Source: Alloalcanivorax profundimaris
GTDB taxonomy: Bacteria; Pseudomonadota; Gammaproteobacteria; Pseudomonadales; Alcanivoracaceae
Direction: 5' to 3'
DNA: 64,000 nucleotides
Assembly (NCBI RefSeq): GCF_015265435.1
Contig: NZ_JABJWH010000037.1
Span: 1 to 64,000, forward strand
Position 1 is the stretch's first letter; the number at the start of each line of letters is the position of its first letter. This document shows, one piece after another, positions 20,217-28,148 of this stretch. The notes beneath the pieces are model-generated. The model made no database searches. It was not told where the DNA came from and was given only the letters and a program-made list of their open reading frames with translations. The translations under genes were made by a program, and so were the position numbers.

Positions 20217-20837
20217 TCAGTGCGGGGACCAGCTCATCTGACTCAATGAATACACGAAGAACCCGGCGCCGATCAGCGCCAGCACCATCAGCACCGTGGC
20301 GATGATGCCCAGCACCAGCCCGGCGGTGGTCTGGCCACGGCCCTCGGGGTCCATCTCGCCCCGGTTCATGGCGCCCAGGTCCCGTGCCGCCAGGATCCAG
20401 GCCACGGTGCCGATCGGCGCGAACACCAGCATCCCCAGCAGCCCCATGACCAGCACGGCGGTGCCCCGGTGCGGGCGCAGGGCGGTGTTGGTGGCGGCGG
20501 CGTGCGCCGTGGTGGCCGGCACCGGCGCCGCCGGGCGCTCCACGAACGCCGCCGCCAGCATCAGGCCGGTCACCGAGACGCCGAGCACGAAGTGCACCGA
20601 GGAAACCAGAAGGCCGTACATGTCCCAGCTGAAGGAGCCGCTGCCGGCCAGATCCGTCAGCACGGTCATGGTGAAGACGATGAACACCGACTGCAGCAGC
20701 ATCAGAATGCAGGCGATGATCACCATGGTTGCCGCCTTGGGCGCCCGTTTGTGGAAGACGATGCCCAGCACGATGCCCACCAGCGCGGGGATCACAAGGG
20801 GCAGAATGGCCGTTAGGCTGGAAATCAGGGAGGACAT
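20217..20837 (-). CDS. DUF4190-containing multi-helix membrane protein
   Basis: 206 residues. The N-terminal half has about three membrane helices (LPLVIPALVGIVLGIVF, MVIIACILMLLQSVFIVF, VHFVLGVSVTGLMLAAAF). The C-terminal half has VMGLLGMLVFAPIGTVAWILAARDLGAMNRGEMDPEGRGQTTAGLVLGIIAT, the DUF4190 pattern (split here only by its own length). No catalytic residues are evident. It is upstream of, and probably co-transcribed with, the flavin monooxygenase. Its function is unknown. Confidence 0.78.
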   Translation of the reverse strand: MSSLISSLTAILPLVIPALVGIVLGIVFHKRAPKAATMVIIACILMLLQSVFIVFTMTVLTDLAGSGSFSWDMYGLLVSSVHFVLGVSVTGLMLAAAFVERPAAPVPATTAHAAATNTALRPHRGTAVLVMGLLGMLVFAPIGTVAWILAARDLGAMNRGEMDPEGRGQTTAGLVLGIIATVLMVLALIGAGFFVYSLSQMSWSPH

Positions 20838-20929
20838 GGCGTGAATCTCCTTGGCGGCTGAATCGCGGAAACATACCGGTCCGCATGGCGGTTGTCATGG
20901 AAGGCCGCCACGGAATCCATAAACAATGA

Positions 20930-20937
20930 ATAAAAAA
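20930..20937. repeat. Target-site duplication of the ISL3 element, left copy
   Basis: ATAAAAAA directly before the left inverted repeat is identical to the 8 bases after the right inverted repeat (22302-22309). Eight bases is the duplication length of the ISL3 family. Confidence 0.88.
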
Positions 20938-22301
20938 GGTTCATCGCGGATTACCGGGAAAGGCGGCTTTGATCTTTAGGAAGAAGTAGTCGCTGTCCCG
21001 GTAGCCATAGGCCATGCGCTTGATGACCTTGATGCGGTTGTTCATGCCCTCCAGCACGCTGGTATTGAGGCGATAGGTGGCGCTGGCGATGATGCCCTCG
21101 GCGTAGGGCTTCAGACGCCGGGCGAAGCGGATCAACGGCGCCAGACCACTGGCCTGGGCCATGTTGAACCACCGTGTCCAACGCCACCGGGCGGCCCGTT
21201 CGGTGCGGGCGTACCAGAGTTCCTTGAGCTGGCTCTTCATCAGATACACCACCATCAACGGCTGATTCAGGTCCAGTAAGGTCTTCAACTCGCCCGCTTG
21301 ATCTGCCTTCAGGTTCTCTGGATTGCGCAGCAGCAACCAGCGTGAGCGCTTCACGGCCCGCCGTGCGGGCTTGTCCTGGCGCAATTGGTTGGCCTGATCC
21401 ACCCGGACCCGGTCGATCACCTCCCGACCGAACTTGGCGATCACATGGAACAGGTCGTAGACCACCCGGGCCTTGGGGCACCAGGCCTGTACCTCCAGGT
21501 CCATGGCGGTATTCATGTCCATCGCCACCGCCTCGATATGTTCGCAATGAGGCCCCAACCACTTGAAGCAGGGACGGACCGCCTCGCGGGATCGACCTTC
21601 ACCCACCCACAGCACCTGCCGGGTCTCGGCATCGATCGCCACGCTGGCATAACGGTGGCCCTTGAACAGGGCGAACTCGTCCATAACCAGGTAACGGACC
21701 AGACTGAGGTCTGGCTCGGGCAGGTCCCGGGCCAGCCGGGCCTTGTCGAGGGTCTTGAGGGTGTGCCAGTGCAGCCCGGTAAGGCCGGCGATCTGCTTGA
21801 TCGGCAGGAGGGTCAGCAAGACCTCGACGTGCTGACGTAGTCGGTGGGTGATGCGAGACCGGGGCTCAAGCCAGGACAATGCTTCCCGGCCAACACCGCA
21901 CGTGGCGCAGCGTACCCGCCTTATTGGCACTGACAACCAAACCCGATACTCGAACAGGTCCCGGTCCCGAATGCGGCGTACTGTTGTGTCGTGGATCAGG
22001 GGGCAGGATCGCCGACAGCCTGGGCAGCGAGGCGGCACTTGAGGGTCAGGAACCAGGTGAATCAGGCACTCGGAATCCGAGATCGGAACGAATCGGGTGG
22101 CGATAAAGCCTTCCCAGCCCGAGCCGGGGAACGTAGCATCAACCATGGCGGCAGTGTCCTTGTCTCGTTATTTGGTCGCACAAACAACTTAACTCGGTTC
22201 ACTGTCCGCCCCTACCTCTTAGTTCCCCTGTTTACTGACTTCTGAATCGGCCCGTCGCGCCCCAGACCGAAGGGAGCGTTCCCGCTAAAGCGCGATGAAC
22301 C
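20938..22301 (-). mobile_element. Complete ISL3-family insertion sequence, 1364 bp
   Basis: The terminal inverted repeats start GGTTCATCGCG at both ends (20938-20948, and its complement at 22291-22301). They continue with partial identity (TTA, CGGGAA) to about 25 bp, roughly 20 of 25 matching. The element carries one transposase and is flanked by a perfect 8-bp duplication ATAAAAAA. It has intact ends and gene and no decay, so the insertion looks recent. The target is the U-tract of the fpr terminator. Confidence 0.92.
20941..22146 (-). CDS. ISL3-family transposase
   Basis: 401 residues. An N-terminal zinc-finger-like region with CPGCRRSC and RCATCGVG is followed by an HTH region and a DDE-type catalytic domain. 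Recognisable ISL3 motifs are YLVMDEFALFKGHRYASVAID (first Asp), VAMDMNTAMDLEVQAWCPKARVVYDLFHVIAKFG, and the C-terminal TSVLEGMNNRIKVIKRMAYGYRDSDYFFLKI. The stop lies inside the left inverted repeat, so the gene nearly fills the element. No frameshift is seen, so it is probably active. Confidence 0.94.
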   Translation of the reverse strand: MVDATFPGSGWEGFIATRFVPISDSECLIHLVPDPQVPPRCPGCRRSCPLIHDTTVRRIRDRDLFEYRVWLSVPIRRVRCATCGVGREALSWLEPRSRITHRLRQHVEVLLTLLPIKQIAGLTGLHWHTLKTLDKARLARDLPEPDLSLVRYLVMDEFALFKGHRYASVAIDAETRQVLWVGEGRSREAVRPCFKWLGPHCEHIEAVAMDMNTAMDLEVQAWCPKARVVYDLFHVIAKFGREVIDRVRVDQANQLRQDKPARRAVKRSRWLLLRNPENLKADQAGELKTLLDLNQPLMVVYLMKSQLKELWYARTERAARWRWTRWFNMAQASGLAPLIRFARRLKPYAEGIIASATYRLNTSVLEGMNNRIKVIKRMAYGYRDSDYFFLKIKAAFPGNPR

Positions 22302-22309
22302 ATAAAAAA
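22302..22309. repeat. Target-site duplication of the ISL3 element, right copy
   Basis: ATAAAAAA immediately after the right inverted repeat is identical to 20930-20937. On the minus strand it is the TTTTTTAT tail of the fpr terminator. Confidence 0.88.
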
Positions 22310-22327
22310 GCCCCGCCGAAGCGGGGC
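22304..22327 (-). terminator. Rho-independent terminator of fpr, with the IS at its U-tract
   Basis: On the minus strand GCCCCGC (22327-22321), loop TTCG, GCGGGGC (22316-22310) is followed by TTTTTT. It lies 44 bases after the fpr stop. The ISL3 element begins right behind the T-run, so stem and U-tract remain intact after the duplication. Confidence 0.88.
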
Positions 22328-22370
22328 CTGTAGTAATGCTAACAACCAACTGGAGAAAACAGCGCAAGGC

Positions 22371-23147
22371 TTACTTTTCGACGAAGGCGCGCTCGATCAC
22401 GTACTCGTGCATCTTGCCGCCCCGGGATTCCCGGAAGCCCCAGCCGTCGAGAATGTCGGTGAGGTCCTTGAGCATGGCCGGGCTGCCGCACAGCATGAAG
22501 CGGTCCTCGTCCAGGTTCGGCTTCGGCAGGTCCAGGTCCTCGTAGATCTTGCCGGACGTCATCAGATCGGTGAGCCGGCCCTTGTTGCGGTAGGGCTCAC
22601 GGGTCACCGTGGGGTAATAGAGCAACTGATCGCGGATGATCTCGCCGAAGAACTCGTTGTTCGGCAGCTCCTGCTCGATGATGTCCTTGTAGGCCAGCTC
22701 CGAGGTGTAGCGCACCCCGTGGGTGAGAATCACCTGATCGAATTTCTCGTAGATCTCCGGATCCTTGATGATGCTCATGAACGGCGCCAGGCCGGTGCCG
22801 GTGGACAGCAGCCACAGGCGCTTGCCGGGCAGCAGATGGTCCGCCACCAGGGTGCCGGTGGGCTTGCGGCTCACGTAGATCTTGTCGCCGGGCTGAATCT
22901 TCTGCAGCTGCGAGGTGAGCGGGCCGTCCGGCACCTTGATGCTGAAGAACTCCAGCTCTTCCTCGTAGTTGGCGCTGGCGATGGAATAGGCGCGCAGCAG
23001 CGGGCGACCGCCGTCCTGTTCCAGGCCGATCATGGTGAAGTGGCCGTTCTTGAACCGGAAACCCGGGTCCCGGCTGGTGGTGAAGCTGAACAGCGTGTCG
23101 TTCCAATGGTGCACGCTGGTGACGGTTTCAGTATTCAAATTTGACAT
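22371..23147 (-). CDS. fpr: Ferredoxin/flavodoxin--NADP+ reductase
   Basis: 258 residues, the compact bacterial Fpr form. The FAD-binding motif is RPLLRAYSIASANYEEELEFF (RxYS), followed by KPTGTLV and the NADP-side LLSTGTGLAPFMSII, then GDxR-like and MLCGSPAML segments, with a C-terminal YVIERAFVEK. It exchanges electrons between NADPH and ferredoxin or flavodoxin in oxidative-stress response and Fe-S repair. It is divergent from a LysR gene, as in Pseudomonas, where FinR controls fpr. Confidence 0.95.
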   Translation of the reverse strand: MSNLNTETVTSVHHWNDTLFSFTTSRDPGFRFKNGHFTMIGLEQDGGRPLLRAYSIASANYEEELEFFSIKVPDGPLTSQLQKIQPGDKIYVSRKPTGTLVADHLLPGKRLWLLSTGTGLAPFMSIIKDPEIYEKFDQVILTHGVRYTSELAYKDIIEQELPNNEFFGEIIRDQLLYYPTVTREPYRNKGRLTDLMTSGKIYEDLDLPKPNLDEDRFMLCGSPAMLKDLTDILDGWGFRESRGGKMHEYVIERAFVEK

Positions 23148-23205
23148 AAGCTAATACGCTTTTATTCCGAAATCTCCAGTTGGTGAGAATGTAACCACTT
23201 CATGG

Positions 23206-23255
23206 ATATCGGTAAAATGGGTAATTCCGATATTTCATATTGACAGAGCCGATAT
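23206..23255. promoter_or_regulatory. Cluster of CCGATAT boxes between fpr and finR-like gene
   Basis: ATATCGG (23206-23212) and CCGATAT (23227-23233) form an inverted repeat with a 14-base spacer. A third copy, CCGATAT, lies at 23249-23255, 22 bases after the second. Three identical 7-mers in 50 bases of this divergent promoter region suggest binding sites for the adjacent LysR-type regulator. A TTGACA at 23240-23245 may be a -35 box. Confidence 0.5.
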
Positions 23256-23296
23256 CTAAATGTCAATGGTTCTCATTTATATACCGGATGATCGCC

Positions 23297-24187
23297 ATGC
23301 GCTATACCCTTCGGCAACTGGAAGTCTTCCTCGCCACCGCCCACTTTGAAAACGTGAGCCGGGCGGCGGCCCAATTGAACATGTCCCAATCCGCCGCGTC
23401 CGGGGCCCTTAAGGAGCTGGAATCCCAGTTCGAGGTGAAACTCTTCGAGCGCGCCGGCAAGCGACTCCGCCTGAACGAACTGGGCCGCCAGCTGTGGCCC
23501 CGGGCGGAGGCCCTGATCGGCCAGGCCCGGGATCTGGAGGCCGGCCTGCTGGCCCACCAGGAACTGGGGCAACTCAAGGTGGGGGCCACTTTGACCATCG
23601 GCAACTACCTGGCGGTGAGCATCATGGCTCGCTACATGGCGGAACAGCCCGGCGCCCGGGTGCAACTGGAGGTGGCCAACACCAGCACCATTGTCGACCG
23701 GGTGCTGGGTTTCGATCTTGATCTGGGTCTGATCGAAGGCGAAATCAATCACCGGGATCTGGAATTGTTGCCCTGGCGCGGCGATGACCTGGTGGTGTTC
23801 TGCGCCCCGGAGCACCCCCTGGCCTCCCGGGAGCGTCTCGATGACCATGACCTGAAGGCGGCCACCTGGATCGTGCGCGAGCCCGGCTCCGGTACCCGCC
23901 AGACCTTCGAGCGCGGCATGCACGGCATCCTGCCCGACCTCAACCTGCTGCTGGAGCTGGAGCACACCGAGGCGATCAAGCGGGCGGTGGAAACCGGGCT
24001 GGGCATCAGCTGCCTGTCGCGGGTGTCGTTGCGCGAGGCATTCCGGCGCGGCTCGCTGGTGCCACTGGCGGTGCCGCACCGGGACTTCAACCGCGAGTTC
24101 TACTTCGTGCTGCACCGGGAGAAATACCGCAGTCCCGGCGTGGAGCGCTGGCTGGAGCTGTGCCGGATGTCGACCACGTCCGGCTAG
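23297..24187 (+). CDS. finR: LysR-family regulator, FinR-like
   Basis: The N-terminal LysR winged helix reads MRYTLRQLEVFLATAHFENVSRAAAQLNMSQSAASGALKELE, with a periplasmic-binding-protein-like effector domain from about residue 90. I take the ATG at 23297 because family members begin directly with M-R-Y/F-T-L-R-Q-L. Earlier in-frame starts at 23288 and 23240 add an unrelated leader. Length is 296 residues. It is divergent from fpr, the context of FinR in Pseudomonas, which activates fpr under superoxide. The name is inferred from this context. Confidence 0.86.
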   Translation: MRYTLRQLEVFLATAHFENVSRAAAQLNMSQSAASGALKELESQFEVKLFERAGKRLRLNELGRQLWPRAEALIGQARDLEAGLLAHQELGQLKVGATLTIGNYLAVSIMARYMAEQPGARVQLEVANTSTIVDRVLGFDLDLGLIEGEINHRDLELLPWRGDDLVVFCAPEHPLASRERLDDHDLKAATWIVREPGSGTRQTFERGMHGILPDLNLLLELEHTEAIKRAVETGLGISCLSRVSLREAFRRGSLVPLAVPHRDFNREFYFVLHREKYRSPGVERWLELCRMSTTSG

Positions 24188-24190
24188 CGC

Positions 24191-25081
24191 TCAGTCCGGG
24201 CGGTAGCGCGGCCGGATCACGCCGTCCAGCTCGTTCCAGGGCAGGGTGAATTGCGGCTGGCCCATGGAATAGGGCGCGATGCTGTAGACGTCGTAATGCA
24301 GGACCACGCCTTTGCGGGTGAGGCGGAACGAATCGGTTTGCTGGAACGGCCAGTCGTCCTGGAAGGTGTTGTCGTCGGCGGGCGCTTCCCGGTTCAGCCA
24401 GCGGTCGTGGGCCGCGCGGGCGGCGTCCCAGAACGCCTGCTCATGGCCGGTTTCCACCAGGTTGCCCAGGGTCACCGGCCGGCCTTCGGCCAGGTCCCAG
24501 TTGAGCCACTGGGTGATCGGCATGCCGTGTGCGCCGCCGGTGAACTCATAGCTGTTGATGGCCACGGTGACCAGGTTTTTCCAGCGGCCCACCTGCTGGG
24601 TGCCGCCGGACAGCTCCCAGGCCGGGCCCTCGTCGCCGGTGCTGGTGGCGGTGGCCAGGAATTGCTCGGCGGCCGCTTCCAGGCTGTCCGGCGTGGCCGG
24701 CTCCTCGCCGGACACCACCAGCTGCGAGGTGAGGCGCTCGCGCACCGCCCGGTTGAGCGCCGGCTGGCCGTCGTAGACCTGCAGGCTCACCTCGAACACC
24801 GGGCAGCCGTCGCCGTCGCAGCCCTCCGGGCGGCGTTCCAGGGTCTCGGTGTGGTGGGTGAGCTTGTCCGGCACCGGCGAGGCCAGGTCCGCGCCGGCAT
24901 CGTCGCCGCTGCTGGCGGTCTGTTCGGAGGCGTCCGGGCCGCTGTCGGCCTGTTCGGCCGGGGCGGACGTTTCCGCTTCGCCGGAGGCGGCGTCGTTGCT
25001 GTTGTCGCAGGCGGCCAGTGACAGCGTCAGGGCCGCCAGGGCGGTGATCACGAAGGGCGATTGCCCGGGCAGGCGCGGCAT
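24191..25081 (-). CDS. DUF3298/RsiV-like lipoprotein
   Basis: About 296 residues from the MPRLPGQ start (ATG 25081). In-frame ATGs at 25102 and 25171 are alternatives. A lipoprotein signal peptide ends in LTLSLAAC, and is followed by a Ser/Ala/Glu-rich low-complexity linker. The C-terminal domain (YEFTGGAHGMPITQWLNWDLAEGRPVTLGNLV, VVLHYDVYSIAPYSMGQPQFTLPWNEL) is the DUF3298 fold seen in RsiV-type anti-sigma factors and cell-envelope proteins. No lysozyme-binding role can be claimed from sequence. Confidence 0.82.
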   Translation of the reverse strand: MPRLPGQSPFVITALAALTLSLAACDNSNDAASGEAETSAPAEQADSGPDASEQTASSGDDAGADLASPVPDKLTHHTETLERRPEGCDGDGCPVFEVSLQVYDGQPALNRAVRERLTSQLVVSGEEPATPDSLEAAAEQFLATATSTGDEGPAWELSGGTQQVGRWKNLVTVAINSYEFTGGAHGMPITQWLNWDLAEGRPVTLGNLVETGHEQAFWDAARAAHDRWLNREAPADDNTFQDDWPFQQTDSFRLTRKGVVLHYDVYSIAPYSMGQPQFTLPWNELDGVIRPRYRPD

Positions 25082-25177
25082 GGGGTTTCCCGTCGGTTCC
25101 ATGAAAAAAGCGGCGCGGCTGGAGCCACGCCGTAATGCGGGAGCATGCCCTGATTGCCCGTTGCCGGGCAAGGGGGA

Positions 25178-25471
25178 TCAATCCACCTTCTCGAAGTAGC
25201 CCAGGATGCGCAGCGCCGCCACCTTGCCGCCGCGAATGTCCAGGTCGTCACCGGCCAGGGCCGCCACCGCGCCGCGCTTGCCGGCGGCGATCGCCTTCCA
25301 TACCGGTTCCCGGGTTTCCAGCACCGCCACGGTGTCCGGGTCCAGCCCGTCGTGGACCACCGCCACGCCACGGCGGATCTCCAGGGTGAAGGCGCGGCCG
25401 GAATCGGCGAACTCGAAGCCCAGCTTCTCGTGCACGTCCAGGGTCTCCTCGGCCTTCAGGAAGGCGGTCAT
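25178..25471 (-). CDS. Stand-alone SCP2-like / alkyl sulfatase C-terminal domain protein
   Basis: 97 residues from the ATG at 25471 (GGGG about 7 bases upstream; a longer frame to 25549 is hydrophobic and unlike the family). LEIRRGVAVVHDGLDPDTVAVLETREPVW and LDIRGGKVAALRILGYFEKVD match the C-terminal dimerisation/substrate domain of SdsA1-type alkyl sulfatases, an SCP2-like fold. The catalytic metallo-beta-lactamase part is absent. It may bind lipids or be a detached domain. Confidence 0.75.
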   Translation of the reverse strand: MTAFLKAEETLDVHEKLGFEFADSGRAFTLEIRRGVAVVHDGLDPDTVAVLETREPVWKAIAAGKRGAVAALAGDDLDIRGGKVAALRILGYFEKVD

Positions 25472-25566
25472 GAGCCCAACCCCTTGTTTTTCAGTGTTTT
25501 GCACCCATGTAGGAAGGGCAAAGTCATAATAGAGGAGTCTTAGTGTCACACTCTCGGAGAGAACCG

Positions 25567-26043
25567 ATGCGACCTTCCTATCTTCTGGCCGCCGCTCTGA
25601 TGCTGGCCACCACCGCCAACAGCTGGGCTCAGGACGCCACCGACGGCGTGCCCAATATCAAGCAGCCCGACCAGGAGAATATCCAGGCGCAAATGCGGGA
25701 TACCTGGGAAACCATCAAGCAATTTTCCGCCGATCAGAAGGATCAGGCCCTGGCCGCCCTGCGGCACGCCATGGACGCCCTGGACGAGGACATCGACCAG
25801 GCCAGCGAGCGGATTGATGAAAACTGGCAGGACATGTCCCAGGACGCCCGCCTGAAGAAGCAGGACGCGCTCAGCGAACTCAAGGAACAGCGCGAAGCGC
25901 TGCAGACCCGCTACCAGCAGCTGGAAGCCTCGTCCGAGGACAACTGGGAAGCGGCCAAGGCCCGTTTCGGCGGCGCCTGGGAATCCACCAAGGACGCCTG
26001 GTCCAAGCTGACCGCCCCGGATCCGCGACAAGACCGGAACTGA
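25567..26043 (+). CDS. Secreted coiled-coil protein of unknown function
   Basis: 158 residues from the MRPSYLLAAALMLATTANSWAQ signal peptide. The start at 25567 is set by CGGAGAG; an ATG-like start 8 codons earlier would spoil the signal peptide. The mature part is almost wholly charged helix, with repeated Trp/Glu/Lys heptads (IDENWQDMSQDARLKKQDAL, EDNWEAAKARFGGAWEST). It resembles periplasmic stress-related coiled-coil proteins, but I cannot name a family with confidence. Confidence 0.75.
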   Translation: MRPSYLLAAALMLATTANSWAQDATDGVPNIKQPDQENIQAQMRDTWETIKQFSADQKDQALAALRHAMDALDEDIDQASERIDENWQDMSQDARLKKQDALSELKEQREALQTRYQQLEASSEDNWEAAKARFGGAWESTKDAWSKLTAPDPRQDRN

Positions 26044-26056
26044 ACCCTACCCCGCC

Positions 26057-28138
26057 CTAGACGTCCGCGAAGTGCTCGCCACCCCGCAGCCAGCGGCGCA
26101 GCAGGCGATCCACCCGCTGCGGATAACGGGCCAGTAGCGCCGCCGCCACGTCCCGCGCCGGCGCCATCAAGGCTTCGTCACGCACCAGATCCGCGATCCG
26201 GAACGCCAGGTCGCCGGTCTGGCGCGTACCCAGCCATTCCCCGGGGCCGCGCAATTTCAGGTCCTCCTCGGCAATCACGAAGCCGTCGCTGGTGTCGCGC
26301 ATCACCGCCAGGCGTTTCTTGGCGGTTTGCGACAGCGGCGTGTCGTAGAGCAGCAGGCAGTAGCTCTGGTCGCCGCCCCGGCCCACCCGGCCGCGCAGCT
26401 GATGCAGCTGGGCCAGGCCCAGCCGTTCCGCGTTTTCCATCACCATCAGGGTGGCGTTGGGCACGTCCACGCCCACCTCGATGACGGTGGTGGCCACCAG
26501 CAACTGCGCCTCGCCGCTGGCGAAGCGCGCCATCCGTGCCTGTTTTTCCTTCGCCTTCATGCGGCCGTGGACCAGCTCCACGGTGAGGTCCGGCAGCGCC
26601 TCGCGCAGGTCCTCGAAGGTGGCCTCGGCGGCCCGTGCCTGCAGTTCGTCGGATTCCTCGATCAGGGTGCACACCCAGTAGGCCTGGGTGCCGTCCCGGC
26701 AGGCGGCGCGAATACGCTCCACCACGGCGTCGCGGCGGCCGGCGGGCAGCGCCAGGGTCTGGATCGGCTTGCGCCCCGGCGGCATTTCGTCGATCACCGA
26801 GGTGTCCAGGTCGCCGTAGACGCTCATCGCCAGGGTGCGCGGAATCGGCGTGGCGGTGAGGGTGAGCTGGTGGGGCACCTGATTGTCGAAGCGGCCCTTC
26901 TCGCGCAGGGCCAGCCGCTGCTGCACGCCGAAGCGGTGCTGCTCGTCGATGATGATCAACCCCAGCCGTTGGAACGCCACCGCGTCCTGGAACAGGGCAT
27001 GGGTGCCCACCACCAGGGCGGCGCTGCCGCCGGCCAGGGCGGCCAGGGTCTCCCGGCGGGCCTTGGCGCCCACGCTGCCGGCCAGCCAGTGGACGTCGAT
27101 GCCCAGGGGCGCCAGCCAGTGGCGGAAGTTGTTCAGATGCTGTTCGGCGAGCAGTTCGGTGGGCGCCATCAAGGCCACCTGGTAGCCGCTTTCCATGGCC
27201 ACCAGGGCGGCGGCGGCGGCCACCAGGGTTTTGCCGGACCCCACGTCGCCCTGGATCAGGCGCAGCATGGGGTGGTCACGGCACAGGTCCGCGCGGATCT
27301 CGCCGATCACCCGTTGCTGGGCGCCGGTGAGCCGGAACGGCAGGCTCTCCAGCAGCCGGGCGGTGAGCCGCTCGCCCTCCAGGCGCGGGGCGGACAGCGC
27401 CTTCTGTCCGGCGCGCTTGGCCAGCATGCCCAGTTGATGGGCCACCATCTCTTCCATCACCAGCCGTTTCACCGCCGGGTGGTTGCCGTCCAGCAGCAGA
27501 TCCACCGGGTCGTCCGGTTGCGGGTGATGCAGCTTGGTGAGCGCTTCGGCCAGGCGCGGCAAGCCGCTCTGGTCGAGCAGCTCCCGGGGGATCAATTCCT
27601 CCGGCTCGTGGCCGCGCAGCCACTGCAGCGCCTGGCCGGCCAGGTTGCGCAGCAGCTTCTGGCTGACGCCGTCGGTGGTCGGATAGACCGGCGTCAGGGC
27701 CTTTTCCAGGGGCGGCAGATCCGGGCCGGTCTGATACTCGGGGTGGTAGAACTCCAGGCCGGCGGCGCCGGGGCGCGGCTCGCCGTAGACGCGGATCGCG
27801 CGGCCTTTTTCCAGGTAATTCTTCTGGGCGGCGCTGAAATGGTAGAAACGCAGCACCACCATGCCGGTGCCGTCCGCCACCTTGCACAACAACGAGCGGC
27901 GCTTGCCGAACACCACGTCGGCGGCCAGCACCTCGCCCTCGATCACCACGCCCTGCTCCGGGCGCAGGGCGCCGATGGGCGTGATGCGGGTGCGGTCCTC
28001 GTAGCGGAACGGCAGGTGGAAGAGCACGTCTTCCAGGGTGTGAAGGCCCAGCTTGGCCAGGCGCTCCGCCGCCCTCGGGCCCACCCCCTTGAAGCGGGTG
28101 ATGGCGACGCGGTCCGGGGCGGCGGCGGGCTCGCTCAT
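26057..28138 (-). CDS. recG: ATP-dependent DNA helicase RecG
   Basis: 693 residues from MSEPAAAPDRVAITRFKGVGPRAAERL (ATG 28138). The N-terminal wedge/OB domain comes first. The helicase core then shows LIQGDVGSGKTLVAAAAALVA (Walker A), IIDEQHRFGVQQR (DEQH box in place of DEAH), MTATPIPRTLA-like LTATPIPRTLAMSVYGDLD, VATTVIEVGVDVPNATLMV and QLRGRVGRG. It remodels stalled forks and recombination intermediates. The open frame continues upstream through oxyR, but that part is antisense noise. oxyR ends 10 bases before the start. Confidence 0.97.
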   Translation of the reverse strand: MSEPAAAPDRVAITRFKGVGPRAAERLAKLGLHTLEDVLFHLPFRYEDRTRITPIGALRPEQGVVIEGEVLAADVVFGKRRSLLCKVADGTGMVVLRFYHFSAAQKNYLEKGRAIRVYGEPRPGAAGLEFYHPEYQTGPDLPPLEKALTPVYPTTDGVSQKLLRNLAGQALQWLRGHEPEELIPRELLDQSGLPRLAEALTKLHHPQPDDPVDLLLDGNHPAVKRLVMEEMVAHQLGMLAKRAGQKALSAPRLEGERLTARLLESLPFRLTGAQQRVIGEIRADLCRDHPMLRLIQGDVGSGKTLVAAAAALVAMESGYQVALMAPTELLAEQHLNNFRHWLAPLGIDVHWLAGSVGAKARRETLAALAGGSAALVVGTHALFQDAVAFQRLGLIIIDEQHRFGVQQRLALREKGRFDNQVPHQLTLTATPIPRTLAMSVYGDLDTSVIDEMPPGRKPIQTLALPAGRRDAVVERIRAACRDGTQAYWVCTLIEESDELQARAAEATFEDLREALPDLTVELVHGRMKAKEKQARMARFASGEAQLLVATTVIEVGVDVPNATLMVMENAERLGLAQLHQLRGRVGRGGDQSYCLLLYDTPLSQTAKKRLAVMRDTSDGFVIAEEDLKLRGPGEWLGTRQTGDLAFRIADLVRDEALMAPARDVAAALLARYPQRVDRLLRRWLRGGEHFADV

Positions 28139-28148
28139 GCGGCGCCGG

